Of a stretch of DNA of 64,000 bases, positions 1-8,419 are shown piece by piece. The notes under the pieces are model-generated. The model did not search any database. It was not told the DNA's origin and saw only the letters and a list, made by a program, of their open reading frames with translations. Source of the stretch: Ornithinimicrobium pekingense DSM 21552 (GTDB lineage: Bacteria; Actinomycetota; Actinomycetes; Actinomycetales; Dermatophilaceae); the NCBI RefSeq assembly GCF_000421185.1, contig NZ_ATWJ01000008.1:372001-436000 (forward strand), written 5' to 3'. Position 1 is the first letter of the stretch. Every line of letters begins with the position of its first letter. A program made the position numbers and the translations under genes.

Positions 1-971
1 CGCAGCGCGGGCCCGGCCAGCCACCGCCTCAGCACCGCCGCGAGCTCCGCGGGGCCGTCCGGGGCCACGACCTCGCCCGGCCGGCCCTGCCGTCGCGGTG
101 CCTCCAGGTCACCGGTCAGCGCCTCCACCGCACCGGTCCCAGCGCCCACGACGGCGGGTATGCCGTGCGCGAGCGCCTCGGCGACGACCATCCCGTAGGT
201 CTCCGAGCGCGACGGGTGCACCAGCAGGTCCGTGCCGGCCCAGACGGCCTCCAGGGCGTCCCCCGCCAGGGCGCCCGTCCACCGCACCCGCCCCGAGAGG
301 CCACGGTCGTCCGCGTCCGCGACGAGGGCGCTCAGGTGGTCGACGTCCGGGGCCGGCCCCGCCACGACCAGGCTCCACGGCAGGTCATCCACCTGCTGCA
401 GGGCAGCGAGAAGGACGGCATGGTTCTTCAGCGGGGTGAGCGCGCCGAGCGACAGCAGCCCGGGCGTGCCCGTGGGGCCCAGGCTGCCGGGGGCGACGGG
501 TGCGGGGTCGGTGCCGGGGAGCGCCACCGCGGCGTCGGTCACACCGTGCCGCGCGGCGAGCCGCTCCCGCGCCCACGTGCCGGTCGTCACGACGGCCGTC
601 GCCGCGCGCAGGGCGTGCCGCTCCCGCTCGTCGAGCTCGCGGGCAGCTCCGGCCTCGGCCCCGGCGCCGTCGGCGAGGAGGGAGTGCACCAGCAGGACGG
701 TCGGCCGCACGGCCGCCGAGGTCGCCACCACCTCCGGCGCGGCGCAGCCGACCAGCCCGTCGAGGACGACCGGGCCGCCGCCCGCCGCCCGGAGCCGCTC
801 GTCCAGGCGCGCCGTCTCGTCGGCGCTCGGCCAGGGCCACCCGCCCGCCGCGGCGACCACCTCGACCCGACGGCCGAGGCGACGCCACCGCGCGACGAGC
901 GCCGCGTCATACCTGTCCCCCCCGCTGGGCACCTGCGCCGGCCGGTCGGGGACGACGAGGGTCAGGGTCAC
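1..971 (-). CDS. glycosyltransferase family 4 (partial, 3' end missing)
   Basis: Retaining GT-B glycosyltransferase that probably transfers a sugar from a nucleotide-sugar donor. The protein begins TLTLVVPDRPAQVPSGGDRY, with the glycine-rich acceptor loop near residues 16-19. It reads through a C-terminal GT4 donor-binding region containing HPSRSETYGMVVAEALAHG, the E-x7-E signature. I chose a GTG start whose GTGA overlaps the stop of the upstream pterin-synthase-like gene by 4 nt. The gene runs off the left window edge after about 323 residues, so the C-terminus is unseen. Together with the next two genes it forms an apparent operon. Substrate unknown. Confidence 0.82.
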   Translation of the reverse strand, partial: MTLTLVVPDRPAQVPSGGDRYDAALVARWRRLGRRVEVVAAAGGWPWPSADETARLDERLRAAGGGPVVLDGLVGCAAPEVVATSAAVRPTVLLVHSLLADGAGAEAGAARELDERERHALRAATAVVTTGTWARERLAARHGVTDAAVALPGTDPAPVAPGSLGPTGTPGLLSLGALTPLKNHAVLLAALQQVDDLPWSLVVAGPAPDVDHLSALVADADDRGLSGRVRWTGALAGDALEAVWAGTDLLVHPSRSETYGMVVAEALAHGIPAVVGAGTGAVEALTGDLEAPRRQGRPGEVVAPDGPAELAAVLRRWLAGPAL

Positions 972-1351
972 GCGGGCAGCGCGAGCCGGAAGGAGGCCCA
1001 GGCGTCCGGGTGCTCGCGCAGCACCACCTCCACGGCGGACAGCCCGGTCGTGTCGACGGACTCGACGAGGCGCTCGGCGACCCACCGGGCGAGGTACTCG
1101 GTGGTGGTGAGCACGCCGGCGAACTCCTCCACCTCGTCGAGGTTGCGGTAGGACAGGCGTCCCAGCACCGCGGACAGGGCCTCGGTCGCGGCCCCGATGT
1201 CGAGCACGACGTTGTGCTCGTCCAGCCCGGCCCGCTCGAAGCCCGCCTCGACGACGAAGGTCGCGCCGTGCAGGCCCTGTGCGGGCCCGAAGAAGGGGTC
1301 GGGCAGGGAGTGGGCGACCATCAGATGGTCGCGGACGGTCAGCGTGAACAC
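968..1351 (-). CDS. 6-pyruvoyl-tetrahydropterin synthase / 6-carboxytetrahydropterin synthase-like protein
   Basis: A 127-residue T-fold protein of the PTPS/QueD family. FTLTVRDHLMVAHSLPDPFF at the N-terminus holds the first zinc-ligand His (AHSL). HGATFVVEAGF supplies a second His, and LDEHNVVLDIG plus EFAGVLTTTEYLARWV match the substrate-pocket strands and helix. Canonical PTPS has a HGHNY-type segment; here it reads LHGATF, so one zinc ligand may be replaced. The gene sits between an MDR dehydrogenase and a GT4 glycosyltransferase. A queuosine or folate role is not supported by the neighbours; a specialised pterin or a repurposed T-fold is as likely. Confidence 0.78.
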   Translation of the reverse strand: MFTLTVRDHLMVAHSLPDPFFGPAQGLHGATFVVEAGFERAGLDEHNVVLDIGAATEALSAVLGRLSYRNLDEVEEFAGVLTTTEYLARWVAERLVESVDTTGLSAVEVVLREHPDAWASFRLALPA

Positions 1352-1394
1352 GGATGGACCTCCAGGGTGGGTGGTGGTGGGTGCCGGCCGATCG

Positions 1395-2378
1395 TCAGGT
1401 GTCGTAGCCGACCACGTGGCAGAGCCCGGGCTCGCCGGCGGCCAGGCGGCCCATCAGGGCGGGCAGCTGCTCGAAGGGCGTGGGGCCGGCCAGGAGGTGG
1501 TCGAGCCGTGGGTCCTGCGCGGCCCGCAGCGCCACCCCCATCCGGCCGGCGTGGTCACGGCGGGCCGCGCGGTGCGGGCTGACCCGGCTCACCTGGCTGG
1601 CGCGGACCCGCAGCCGCCGGGCGTGGAAGTCGGACCCCAGGTCGACGGAGACGGGGCGGTCGCCGTACCAGGACAGCTCGACGACCTCACCCTCGTCACC
1701 GAGCAGCGACAGCGCACGCCCCAGGCCCGCGGCGGTGGCCGAGCAGTGAAAGACGAGGTCGCACCCCCCGGTGGCGTCGTCCGGGGAGACCCCCCGGGCG
1801 CCGAGGTGCGGCGCGAGCGCGACGCGGTCCGGGTCGGGGTCGACGAGCTCGAGCCGCTCCAGCGGCAGCTGCGCCAGCAGGGCGGTGACGCTGGCACCGA
1901 CCATGCCACCGCCGACGACCGCCACCCGGTCGCCGTAGAGGGGGCGTCCGTCCCACAGCGCGTTGACGGCCGTCTCGAGGGTGCCCAGCAGCACGGCGCG
2001 CCGGTCGGGCACGGCGTCCGGCAGGGCGGTGAGCGCCTCGACGGGCACGACATACCGGTCCTGGTGCGGGTGCAGGCAGAAGACCCGGCGACCGACCCAC
2101 TCCGCGTCCCCGTCCTCGACGACCCCGACGGAGAGGTAGCCGTACTTGACCGGGCCCGGCCCGGTCAGGTCGCCGACCTGGAAGGGGGCGCGCATCCGCC
2201 CGGCGACGGACGACGGCACGCCGCCGCGGTGGACGAGCAGCTCGCTGCCCCGGCTCACGCCCGAGGCCGTCGCGCGCACGAGGGCCTCACCGGGGACGGG
2301 GGCCCGCAGGTCCTCGCCACGGATCTCCCCGTGGCCGGGGGCGACGGTCCAGTAGGCACGGGCACGCATGCGCGCCAT
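1395..2378 (-). CDS. medium-chain (zinc-type) dehydrogenase/reductase family protein
   Basis: MDR-superfamily oxidoreductase of 327 residues. The GroES-like half ends near residue 130. The Rossmann half carries the dinucleotide loop VAVVGGGMVGAS around residues 153-164, followed by an acidic LVDPD. The usual GHE catalytic-zinc motif and the four-Cys structural zinc lobe are absent. It is therefore probably a zinc-independent reductase, and the substrate is not predictable. A CACAAT box lies 7 nt before an internal ATG at 2369, so the true start may be that second Met, giving MRARAYW. It is first of a three-gene minus-strand group and is divergent from the carotenoid operon. Confidence 0.75.
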   Translation of the reverse strand: MARMRARAYWTVAPGHGEIRGEDLRAPVPGEALVRATASGVSRGSELLVHRGGVPSSVAGRMRAPFQVGDLTGPGPVKYGYLSVGVVEDGDAEWVGRRVFCLHPHQDRYVVPVEALTALPDAVPDRRAVLLGTLETAVNALWDGRPLYGDRVAVVGGGMVGASVTALLAQLPLERLELVDPDPDRVALAPHLGARGVSPDDATGGCDLVFHCSATAAGLGRALSLLGDEGEVVELSWYGDRPVSVDLGSDFHARRLRVRASQVSRVSPHRAARRDHAGRMGVALRAAQDPRLDHLLAGPTPFEQLPALMGRLAAGEPGLCHVVGYDT

Positions 2379-2509
2379 TGTGTCCCGCCGGGCGGGCGCC
2401 CGCCGTCCTGGACCGCCGACCCGGCCCGCCCGTGCGCACGAACCCCTCGCCGGGGGCCCGTGCGTCCTCTACGCTCGAGGCGGAGGGCGACCTCGCGTGT
2501 CCAAGGTAG

Positions 2510-2539
2510 TTGTCAAAGGTTTGTTCAGCGTGGCATGCT
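2510..2539 (+). promoter_or_regulatory. putative promoter/operator of the carotenoid operon
   Basis: The 225-nt gap between the MDR gene and crtE is locally AT-richer around 2503-2540. It contains TTGTCA (2510-2515) and CATGCT (2534-2539) separated by 18 nt, a plausible -35/-10 pair. The stretch TTGTCAAAGGTTTGTTCA looks operator-like. A regulator gene such as crtR or a CarH/LitR type is not next to the operon. Nothing else is visible in this gap. Confidence 0.4.
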
Positions 2540-2603
2540 GGGTTTCCGACGACGCTGGGGGATCCTCCGAGGCCGCCAGCCCCGCCACAGAGACGAGCTC
2601 GAG

Positions 2604-3779
2604 ATGACGACAGGAACGACGGCACCCGACCCGGACGCTGCGCCGACCGCGCCCGCGGCGCCCGACCCCGAGCCGCACGCCCGCTTCTTCTCGACCGGAC
2701 GGGCCCAGGTCGTCGACGAGCACGACGGCGTCCTGTGGGACGCCCTCTCCGGCCTGACCGAGGGCGGCAAGCGCTTCCGCCCCACCCTGCTCCTGCGCAT
2801 GCACGAGGCGCTCGGCGGCACCGACCGTCGCGCGGCCGCCCGGGTGGCCGACGCCGTCGAGCTGCTGCACACCGCCTTCGTCGTCCACGACGACGTGATC
2901 GACGGCGACGTCGTGCGCCGTGGCCGGCCCAACGTGACCGGCACCTTCACCGCCCGGGCCGTGACGGCCGGCGCGACCCCCGACCGGGCACGGCACTACG
3001 GGGAGGCCGCGGGGATCCTCGCCGGCGACCTGGCCCTGGCGGGTGCGGTGCGGGAGGTCGCGCTCTGCGGGGCGCGGCCCGAGCAGGTCGTGCAGTTGCT
3101 CGACCTGCTCGAGGAGGTCCTGCACCGCAGCGCCGCCGGGGAGCTCGCCGACGTGCGGGTCAGCCTGACCGGCGACGCCTCGCTGGAGGAGACGCGCGAC
3201 ATCGCCTGCTGGAAGACGGCCGCCTACTCCTTCGAGCTGCCGATGCAGGCGGCCGCGATCCTCGCCGACGCCGACGAGCAGGTCGTCGAGGCGCTGGGCG
3301 AGGCCGGGCGCTGCCTGGGCCTGGCCTTCCAGCTGCGCGACGACCTCGACGGCGTCTTCGGCACGGCCGAGCAGACCGGCAAGGACCCCCTGTGCGACCT
3401 GCGCGAGGGCAAGTGCACCGCGCTCGTGGCCTTCGCCCGGTCCAGCCGGCTGTGGCCCGAGCTGGCCCGGTACGTCGGCGACCCCCACCTCACCGAGGAG
3501 GGCGCCGCCCGCGCGCGGCAGATCCTCGTCGCGTGCGGCGCCCGCTCGGCCGTCGAGGCCATGGCGGCCGAGCTGGCCGCGTCCGCCATCTCCGCGACGC
3601 GACGGCTGCCCGCCGGTGCGGCCGACGCCCTGCGCGCGATGGTCCACCGGCTGGTCCCCGTCGAGCCCACCCAGACCGACCTGCCCGGCTCGCTGCTGGC
3701 CACCGCACCGGTGCTGCCCGCGGCGGACGACGTCGCGCTCGCCGGCCCGGCGCCGGCCCCCGCCCGGGGCGCGGCGTGA
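2604..3779 (+). CDS. crtE: geranylgeranyl diphosphate synthase (polyprenyl synthetase)
   Basis: Trans-isoprenyl diphosphate synthase that condenses IPP with allylic diphosphates to GGPP, the first committed precursor of the carotenoid operon. Visible are GGKRFRP (residues 54-60, IPP binding), the first aspartate-rich motif DDVID (96-100) and the second DDLDG (246-250). At 391 residues it is longer than a typical 300-350-residue CrtE, with a proline/alanine-rich tail after about residue 350. The ATG at 2604 was chosen because the conserved fold begins soon after it, with a weak GAGACGAG upstream. The stop overlaps the crtB start (TGATG), so translation is probably coupled. Confidence 0.93.
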   Translation: MTTGTTAPDPDAAPTAPAAPDPEPHARFFSTGRAQVVDEHDGVLWDALSGLTEGGKRFRPTLLLRMHEALGGTDRRAAARVADAVELLHTAFVVHDDVIDGDVVRRGRPNVTGTFTARAVTAGATPDRARHYGEAAGILAGDLALAGAVREVALCGARPEQVVQLLDLLEEVLHRSAAGELADVRVSLTGDASLEETRDIACWKTAAYSFELPMQAAAILADADEQVVEALGEAGRCLGLAFQLRDDLDGVFGTAEQTGKDPLCDLREGKCTALVAFARSSRLWPELARYVGDPHLTEEGAARARQILVACGARSAVEAMAAELAASAISATRRLPAGAADALRAMVHRLVPVEPTQTDLPGSLLATAPVLPAADDVALAGPAPAPARGAA

Positions 3780-4654
3780 TGTTCCTCCGGCCCCCGCGCC
3801 GCTCCGCCGGGCCCCCGTGCTCGTCGACCTACGACCGCGCGGCACGGGCCAGCGCCGCGGTGGTCATCGGCGAGTACTCCACCTCCTTCGGGTGGGCCAC
3901 CCGGCTGCTCCACGAGCCGGTCCGCACGCACGTGCGCTCGATCTACGCGCTGGTCAGGGTCGCCGACGAGCTGGTCGACGACGACCGGCAGCCCTGGAGC
4001 CGCGCCCACCGGGCCGCCCTCCTGGACGGCCTGCAGGCCGAGACGCACCGGGCGCTGGAGACCGGGGGCAGCGCCAACCTCGTGGTGCACGCCTTCGCGC
4101 TCACCTCCGCCGAGCACGGGATCGGCCGCGACCTGGTGGACCCCTTCTTCGACTCCATGCGGGCCGACCTGTCCGTGCAGGTGCACGACCCCCAGAGCCT
4201 GTCGGGCTACCTCTACGGCTCCGCCGAGGTGGTGGGGCTGATGTGCCTGCGCGTCTTCGTCGACGGCGACCAGCGGCGCTACGACGCGCTGGCCCCCGGC
4301 GCGCGCCGGCTCGGCGCGGCCTTCCAGAAGGTCAACTTCCTGCGCGACCTATGCGACGACCAGCAGGTGCTGGGGCGCACCTACTTCCCCGGCGTCGACC
4401 TGACCACCTTCACCGACACCGAGCGCGACCTCCTGCTCGACGACATCGACGCCGACCTCGCGGCCGCGGCCGCCGTCATCCCGCAGCTGCCGCCGAGCAG
4501 CCGGTGCGCCGTCCACTGCGCCCACGCCCTCTTCGCCGAGCTGTCCCAGCGCCTGCGCCGCACCCCGGCCGAGCAGATCGCGCGCGAGCGGGTCCGCGTC
4601 CCCGACCGCGTCAAGGCCCAGCTCGTCGCCCGCAGCCTGGTGGCCGCCCGATGA
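3779..4654 (+). CDS. crtB: phytoene synthase (squalene/phytoene synthase family)
   Basis: Head-to-head condensation of two GGPP molecules to 15-cis-phytoene. The 291-residue protein has the first Asp-rich motif DELVDD (63-68) and the family segment FQKVNFLRDLCDD with the second Asp cluster. LSGYLYGSAEVVGLMC is the conserved central helix. The N-terminal MFLRPPRRSAG is variable and the domain begins at about residue 18. The start overlaps the crtE stop by one base and the stop overlaps crtI by four (ATGA), which fixes both starts and indicates one transcript. Confidence 0.93.
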   Translation: MFLRPPRRSAGPPCSSTYDRAARASAAVVIGEYSTSFGWATRLLHEPVRTHVRSIYALVRVADELVDDDRQPWSRAHRAALLDGLQAETHRALETGGSANLVVHAFALTSAEHGIGRDLVDPFFDSMRADLSVQVHDPQSLSGYLYGSAEVVGLMCLRVFVDGDQRRYDALAPGARRLGAAFQKVNFLRDLCDDQQVLGRTYFPGVDLTTFTDTERDLLLDDIDADLAAAAAVIPQLPPSSRCAVHCAHALFAELSQRLRRTPAEQIARERVRVPDRVKAQLVARSLVAAR

Positions 4655-6336
4655 CCGCGGAGACGACCCCGGCGGCCGGCCGCCGGGTCGCCGTCATCGG
4701 TGGCGGCATCGCCGGCCTCGGCACCGCGGCGCTGCTCGCGGCCGAGGGGTATGAGGTGGACGTCTTCGAGCAGCAGGACACCGTCGGCGGGCGCGCCGGG
4801 TCGGTCGCGGTCGACGGCTTCCGCTTCGACACCGGACCGTCGTGGTACCTCATGCCGGAGGTCTTCGAGCACTTCTTCCGGCTGCTCGGCACCACCGTCG
4901 AGGAGCAGCTGGACCTGCGGGTCCTGGACCCGGCCTACCGCGTGTTCTACGAGGGCGAGCCCGGGGGCGAGCAGCCACCGCCCCTCGACGTCGTCGCCGA
5001 CACCGACGCCAACCTGGCCACCTTCGAGGCGGTCGAGCCCGGCGCCGGGGCGCGCCTCGCGGCATACCTGGAGTCCTCCTCGGAGGCCTACGAGGTGGCG
5101 CTGCGCCACTTCCTCTACACCAGCTTCACCTCCCCCCTCGCGCTGGCCTCGCCCGACGTCCTGCGCCGCCTCCCGCGGCTGCTGCCGCTGCTCGTGCGCT
5201 CGCTCGAGGACTTCGTGGCCGCCAGGTTCACCGACGTGCGCCTGCGCCAGGTCCTGGGCTACCCGGCGGTCTTCCTCGGCTCCTCCCCGGACCGGGCGCC
5301 CAGCCTCTACCACCTGATGAGCGGGCTGGACCTGACCGGCGGGGTGATGTACCCCCAGGGCGGCTTCACCCGCCTCATCGAGGCGGTGGCGCAGCAGGCC
5401 ACCCGGCACGGGACCCGCATCCACACCGGCGCCACCGTGGTCGGGGTCGGCACCGAGGACCTCACGCCGACCGGCCGCCGCGGCCTCCGGAGCCGGTTGC
5501 GCGGGCGGGGGCCGCGGGCCCGGGCGACCGGCGTGCGGTGGCGCGACGCCGACGGCGTGGAGCACGAGCACCGCGCCGACGTCGTGGTGGGCGCCGGTGA
5601 CCTGCACCACCTGGAGACGCGCCTGCTTCCCGAGCACCTGCGCACCTACCCCCAGCGCTACTGGGACCGCCGCTCCTCCGGGCCGGGCGCCGTCCTCGTG
5701 CTCCTCGGCGTGCGCGGCGAGCTGCCGACCATGCCGCACCACTCCCTGTTCTTCACCTCCGACTGGCACGCCAACTTCGACGCGATCTTCGCCGGGCAGG
5801 TGCCCAGCCCGGCGTCGGCCTACGTGTGCAAGCCCTCGGCGACCGACCCCGGTGTCGCACCGGAGGGTCACGAGAACCTCTTCGTCCTCGTGCCCGTGCC
5901 CGCCGACCCCGGCCTGGGGCGGGGCGGCGCCGACGGCCGGGGAGACCCGGCGGTCGAGGCGGTCGCCGACGCGGCGATCGACCAGGTGGCCCGGTGGGCC
6001 GGGGTCCCCGACCTCGCCGAGCGGGTCGTCGTGCGCCGCACCATCGGGCCCGGCGACTTCTCCGCCGACCTCAACGCCTGGCGCGGCGGCATGCTCGGGC
6101 CGGGCCACACGCTGCGCCAGAGCGCGATGTTCCGCGCGCGCAACCGCTCGCGCCGCGTGGACGGCCTGCTCTACGCCGGGTCCAGCACCATCCCCGGGAT
6201 CGGCCTGCCGATGTGCCTCATCAGCGCCGAGCTCGTGCTCAAGCAGCTGCGCGGCGACACCTCCAGCGGCCCGTCGCCCGAGCCGGCCGACGCTGCTCCT
6301 GCCCGCCCGGCGGACCTGGCGGTGGGCGGGCGGTGA
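4651..6336 (+). CDS. crtI: phytoene desaturase (CrtI type)
   Basis: FAD-dependent desaturase that takes phytoene to lycopene, the substrate for C50 elongation. The dinucleotide-binding motif VAVIGGGIAGLGTAALLAAE is near residue 12, followed by EQQDTVGGRAGS and the conserved FDTGPSWYLMP. The C-terminal FAD-contact segment reads PGIGLPMCLISAELV. At 561 residues it is slightly longer than the roughly 500-residue norm, partly because of an Arg-rich loop near residue 280 and a loose tail. It overlaps both neighbours by 4 nt. Confidence 0.94.
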   Translation: MTAETTPAAGRRVAVIGGGIAGLGTAALLAAEGYEVDVFEQQDTVGGRAGSVAVDGFRFDTGPSWYLMPEVFEHFFRLLGTTVEEQLDLRVLDPAYRVFYEGEPGGEQPPPLDVVADTDANLATFEAVEPGAGARLAAYLESSSEAYEVALRHFLYTSFTSPLALASPDVLRRLPRLLPLLVRSLEDFVAARFTDVRLRQVLGYPAVFLGSSPDRAPSLYHLMSGLDLTGGVMYPQGGFTRLIEAVAQQATRHGTRIHTGATVVGVGTEDLTPTGRRGLRSRLRGRGPRARATGVRWRDADGVEHEHRADVVVGAGDLHHLETRLLPEHLRTYPQRYWDRRSSGPGAVLVLLGVRGELPTMPHHSLFFTSDWHANFDAIFAGQVPSPASAYVCKPSATDPGVAPEGHENLFVLVPVPADPGLGRGGADGRGDPAVEAVADAAIDQVARWAGVPDLAERVVVRRTIGPGDFSADLNAWRGGMLGPGHTLRQSAMFRARNRSRRVDGLLYAGSSTIPGIGLPMCLISAELVLKQLRGDTSSGPSPEPADAAPARPADLAVGGR

Positions 6337-6665
6337 CCGCGCTCCTCTACGGCGCGAGCCTGCTGGCCGCGACCTGCTGCATGGCGCTGCTCGACGCGCG
6401 GTTCCGACTGGTGCTGTGGCGCGCGCCCCGGCGCAGCGCCCTGGTGCTCACGGCCGGCATCGCCTTCTTCCTGCTCTGGGACGTCGTCGCCATCGCGCTC
6501 GGGTTCTACCACCGCGGCGAGAGCGAGGCGATGACCGGGCTGATGCTCGCTCCCGAGCTGCCCGTCGAGGAGCTGCTCTTCATCACCTTCCTGAGCTATC
6601 TCACGCTGGTGCTGCACGGGCTCGTGGGCCTGGCGCTGGACCGGGCGGGGGCGGGCACGCGATGA
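6333..6665 (+). CDS. crtYe: C50 carotenoid cyclase subunit (lycopene cyclase domain, first subunit)
   Basis: Small 110-residue membrane protein with about three hydrophobic helices. It belongs to the heterodimeric lycopene/C50 cyclase family (CrtYc/CrtYe/CrtYg type). The diagnostic segment LAPELPVEELLFITFL carries the PxE(E) motif of these cyclases. The GTG start sits inside the crtI stop (GTGA overlap). It acts with the next gene product on the elongated C50 intermediate. Whether the rings are epsilon (decaprenoxanthin) or gamma (sarcinaxanthin) cannot be decided from sequence, so crtYg is an equally valid name. Confidence 0.85.
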   Translation: MTALLYGASLLAATCCMALLDARFRLVLWRAPRRSALVLTAGIAFFLLWDVVAIALGFYHRGESEAMTGLMLAPELPVEELLFITFLSYLTLVLHGLVGLALDRAGAGTR

Positions 6666-6973
6666 CCTACGCCGGGCTCGCCCTCGTCTTCGTCGGGCTC
6701 TCCGCCGCCGTGGCGGCCGGGGTCGCCGTCGTGCGCCGGCTCCCGGCGCGGTGGTGGCTCACCACCGCGGTGACGGTGGCCGTGCTGCTCGTCCTCACCG
6801 TCGTCTTCGACAGCCTGATGATCATCTCCGACCTGTTCCGCTTCGACGAGAGCTCGCTGCTGGGCGTGCGCCTGTGGCACGCTCCGGTGGAGGACCTGGC
6901 CTGGCCGCTGGCGGCCGGGCTCCTGCTCCCCGCCCTCCGGGAGCTTCTCGACCCGAGGGAGACGAGCGAGTGA
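6662..6973 (+). CDS. crtYf: C50 carotenoid cyclase subunit (second subunit)
   Basis: Partner of the preceding subunit: 103 residues with three hydrophobic helices. The conserved VFDSLMIISDLFRFD resembles the second half of lycopene cyclase domains, and HAPVEDLAWPLAAGLLLP carries the PxED-type motif. Start and stop overlap both neighbours by 4 nt. Paired small subunits directly before a UbiA-type elongase match crtYe-crtYf-crtEb in Corynebacterium glutamicum; that order is established knowledge. It could equally be called crtYh. Confidence 0.85.
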   Translation: MTYAGLALVFVGLSAAVAAGVAVVRRLPARWWLTTAVTVAVLLVLTVVFDSLMIISDLFRFDESSLLGVRLWHAPVEDLAWPLAAGLLLPALRELLDPRETSE

Positions 6974-7872
6974 CCATGACCGACCCCGCCGCGCCCGCCG
7001 CCGACCGGACAGCGGCGCTTCGCCAGCTGGTCGGCTCCTCGCGGCCGGTCAGCTGGGTCAACACGGCCTACCCCTTCGCCGCCGCCTACCTGCTCGCCGG
7101 CGGCGGCATCACCCCGGCCCTGGTCATCGGCACGCTGTGGTTCCTCATCCCCTACAACCTGCTCATGTATGGCGTCAACGACGTCTTCGACTACGAGTCG
7201 GACCTGCGCAACCCCCGCAAGGGCGGGCTCGAGGGGGTCGTGCTGTCGCGGCGGTGGCACCGGCTGACGCTGTGGGCGGCCGCCCTCACCAACCTGCCGT
7301 TCGTCGTGGCGCTGGTGCTGCTGGGCGACCTGGCCTCGACGCTCGTGCTCGCGGTCAGCGTCTTCGCGGTCATCGCCTACTCCGCCCCCGGCCTGCGCTT
7401 CAAGGAGCGCCCGGTGCTCGACTCGGTCACCTCCAGCACGCACTTCGTCAGCCCGGCGGTCTTCGGCCTCGCCCTGGCCGACGCCGCCTTCACCACGCCG
7501 GTCGTGCTGGCGCTGGCCGCGTTCTTCGTCTGGGGCATGGCCTCGCAGGCCTTCGGCGCGGTGCAGGACATCGCGGCCGACCGCGAGGCCGGCATCTCCT
7601 CGATCGCCACCTGGCTGGGTGCGGCCCCGACGGTGCGCGCGGCGTTCGTCGCCTACCTCGTCGCGGGCGTCCTGCTGCTGCCCACCGGGTGGCCCGCGGC
7701 CCTGGCCGCCGTGCTGGTGCTGCCCTACGCCGCGAGCGTGGCGCCATACCTGTCGCTGGCCGACGCGGACTGCGAGCGCGCCAACGCCGGCTGGCGGCGC
7801 TTCATCTGGCTCAACCTGGTGACCGGCTTCCTGGTCACCCAGCTGTTCATCTGGATGACCCTTGCCTCCTGA
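6970..7872 (+). CDS. crtEb: lycopene elongase (UbiA-family prenyltransferase)
   Basis: Integral membrane prenyltransferase adding two C5 units to lycopene to make a C50 carotenoid such as flavuxanthin. The Asp-rich UbiA motif NDVFDYESD is at residues 70-78 and the second, DIAADREAGI, around 200. About seven to eight hydrophobic helices are visible, and the length of 300 residues matches the family. The GTG start at 6970 overlaps the previous stop by 4 nt; an ATG two codons later (6976) is possible. It precedes the membrane protein and glycosyltransferase genes in the same operon. Confidence 0.9.
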   Translation: MTMTDPAAPAADRTAALRQLVGSSRPVSWVNTAYPFAAAYLLAGGGITPALVIGTLWFLIPYNLLMYGVNDVFDYESDLRNPRKGGLEGVVLSRRWHRLTLWAAALTNLPFVVALVLLGDLASTLVLAVSVFAVIAYSAPGLRFKERPVLDSVTSSTHFVSPAVFGLALADAAFTTPVVLALAAFFVWGMASQAFGAVQDIAADREAGISSIATWLGAAPTVRAAFVAYLVAGVLLLPTGWPAALAAVLVLPYAASVAPYLSLADADCERANAGWRRFIWLNLVTGFLVTQLFIWMTLAS

Positions 7873-8419
7873 GCTGCGGGTGCCGGGGCCGGCGTGGGCG
7901 CGGGTGGCCACCGACCTGGTCGCCGTCGCAGGCCTGGCCTCGTTCGTCGCGGCGTTCTGGTGGGACCTGGTCGTCGTCGCGCTCTTCGCCCTCGTGCTGC
8001 TCGGCCTCGTGGTGCCGCGCCTGGTCCGGATGCCCGGCTGGCTGCAGGCGGCCACCGGCGCGACGCTGGTCCTCGGGGCGTGGGGCGCCACGCTGGACTG
8101 GTACGTCGCGGTGCCCTGGCTCGACATCGTCGTGCACGCCGTCGCCAACGGCCTGCTCGCGGCGGTCGCGCTCGTGGGTATGCAGACCGCTCGCCTGCTC
8201 CCGCACCGGCTCCCGGCCGGCGGGACCGTGCTCGTCGTGACGGCGCTCGGTGCGCTGCTGGCGGTCGTGTGGGAGGCCGGCGAGTGGTTCGGCCACACGA
8301 TGCTCGACGACGGCATCGGGGTCGGCTACGACGACACGGTCGGTGACCTGGTGTGCGGCACCCTGGGCTCCTTCGCCGCGGGCGTCGCGCTGGCGGTCGG
8401 CGGGGGTCGCGATGAGTGA
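7862..8419 (+). CDS. DUF2238-like integral membrane protein in the carotenoid operon
   Basis: A 185-residue protein with about five hydrophobic segments. LDIVVHAVANGLLAA, a VWEAGEWFG segment and GYDDTVGDLVCGTLGS resemble the HxxxG / WE / DTxxDxxxxxxG pattern of YjdF/DUF2238 membrane proteins. Function unknown. A TTG start at 7862 overlaps crtEb by 11 nt. GTG codons at 7880 and 7904 are alternatives, and no clear Shine-Dalgarno separates them. It overlaps the following glycosyltransferase, so co-translation with carotenoid genes is likely. A role in pigment export or membrane placement is only a guess. Confidence 0.68.
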   Translation: MPPELRVPGPAWARVATDLVAVAGLASFVAAFWWDLVVVALFALVLLGLVVPRLVRMPGWLQAATGATLVLGAWGATLDWYVAVPWLDIVVHAVANGLLAAVALVGMQTARLLPHRLPAGGTVLVVTALGALLAVVWEAGEWFGHTMLDDGIGVGYDDTVGDLVCGTLGSFAAGVALAVGGGRDE

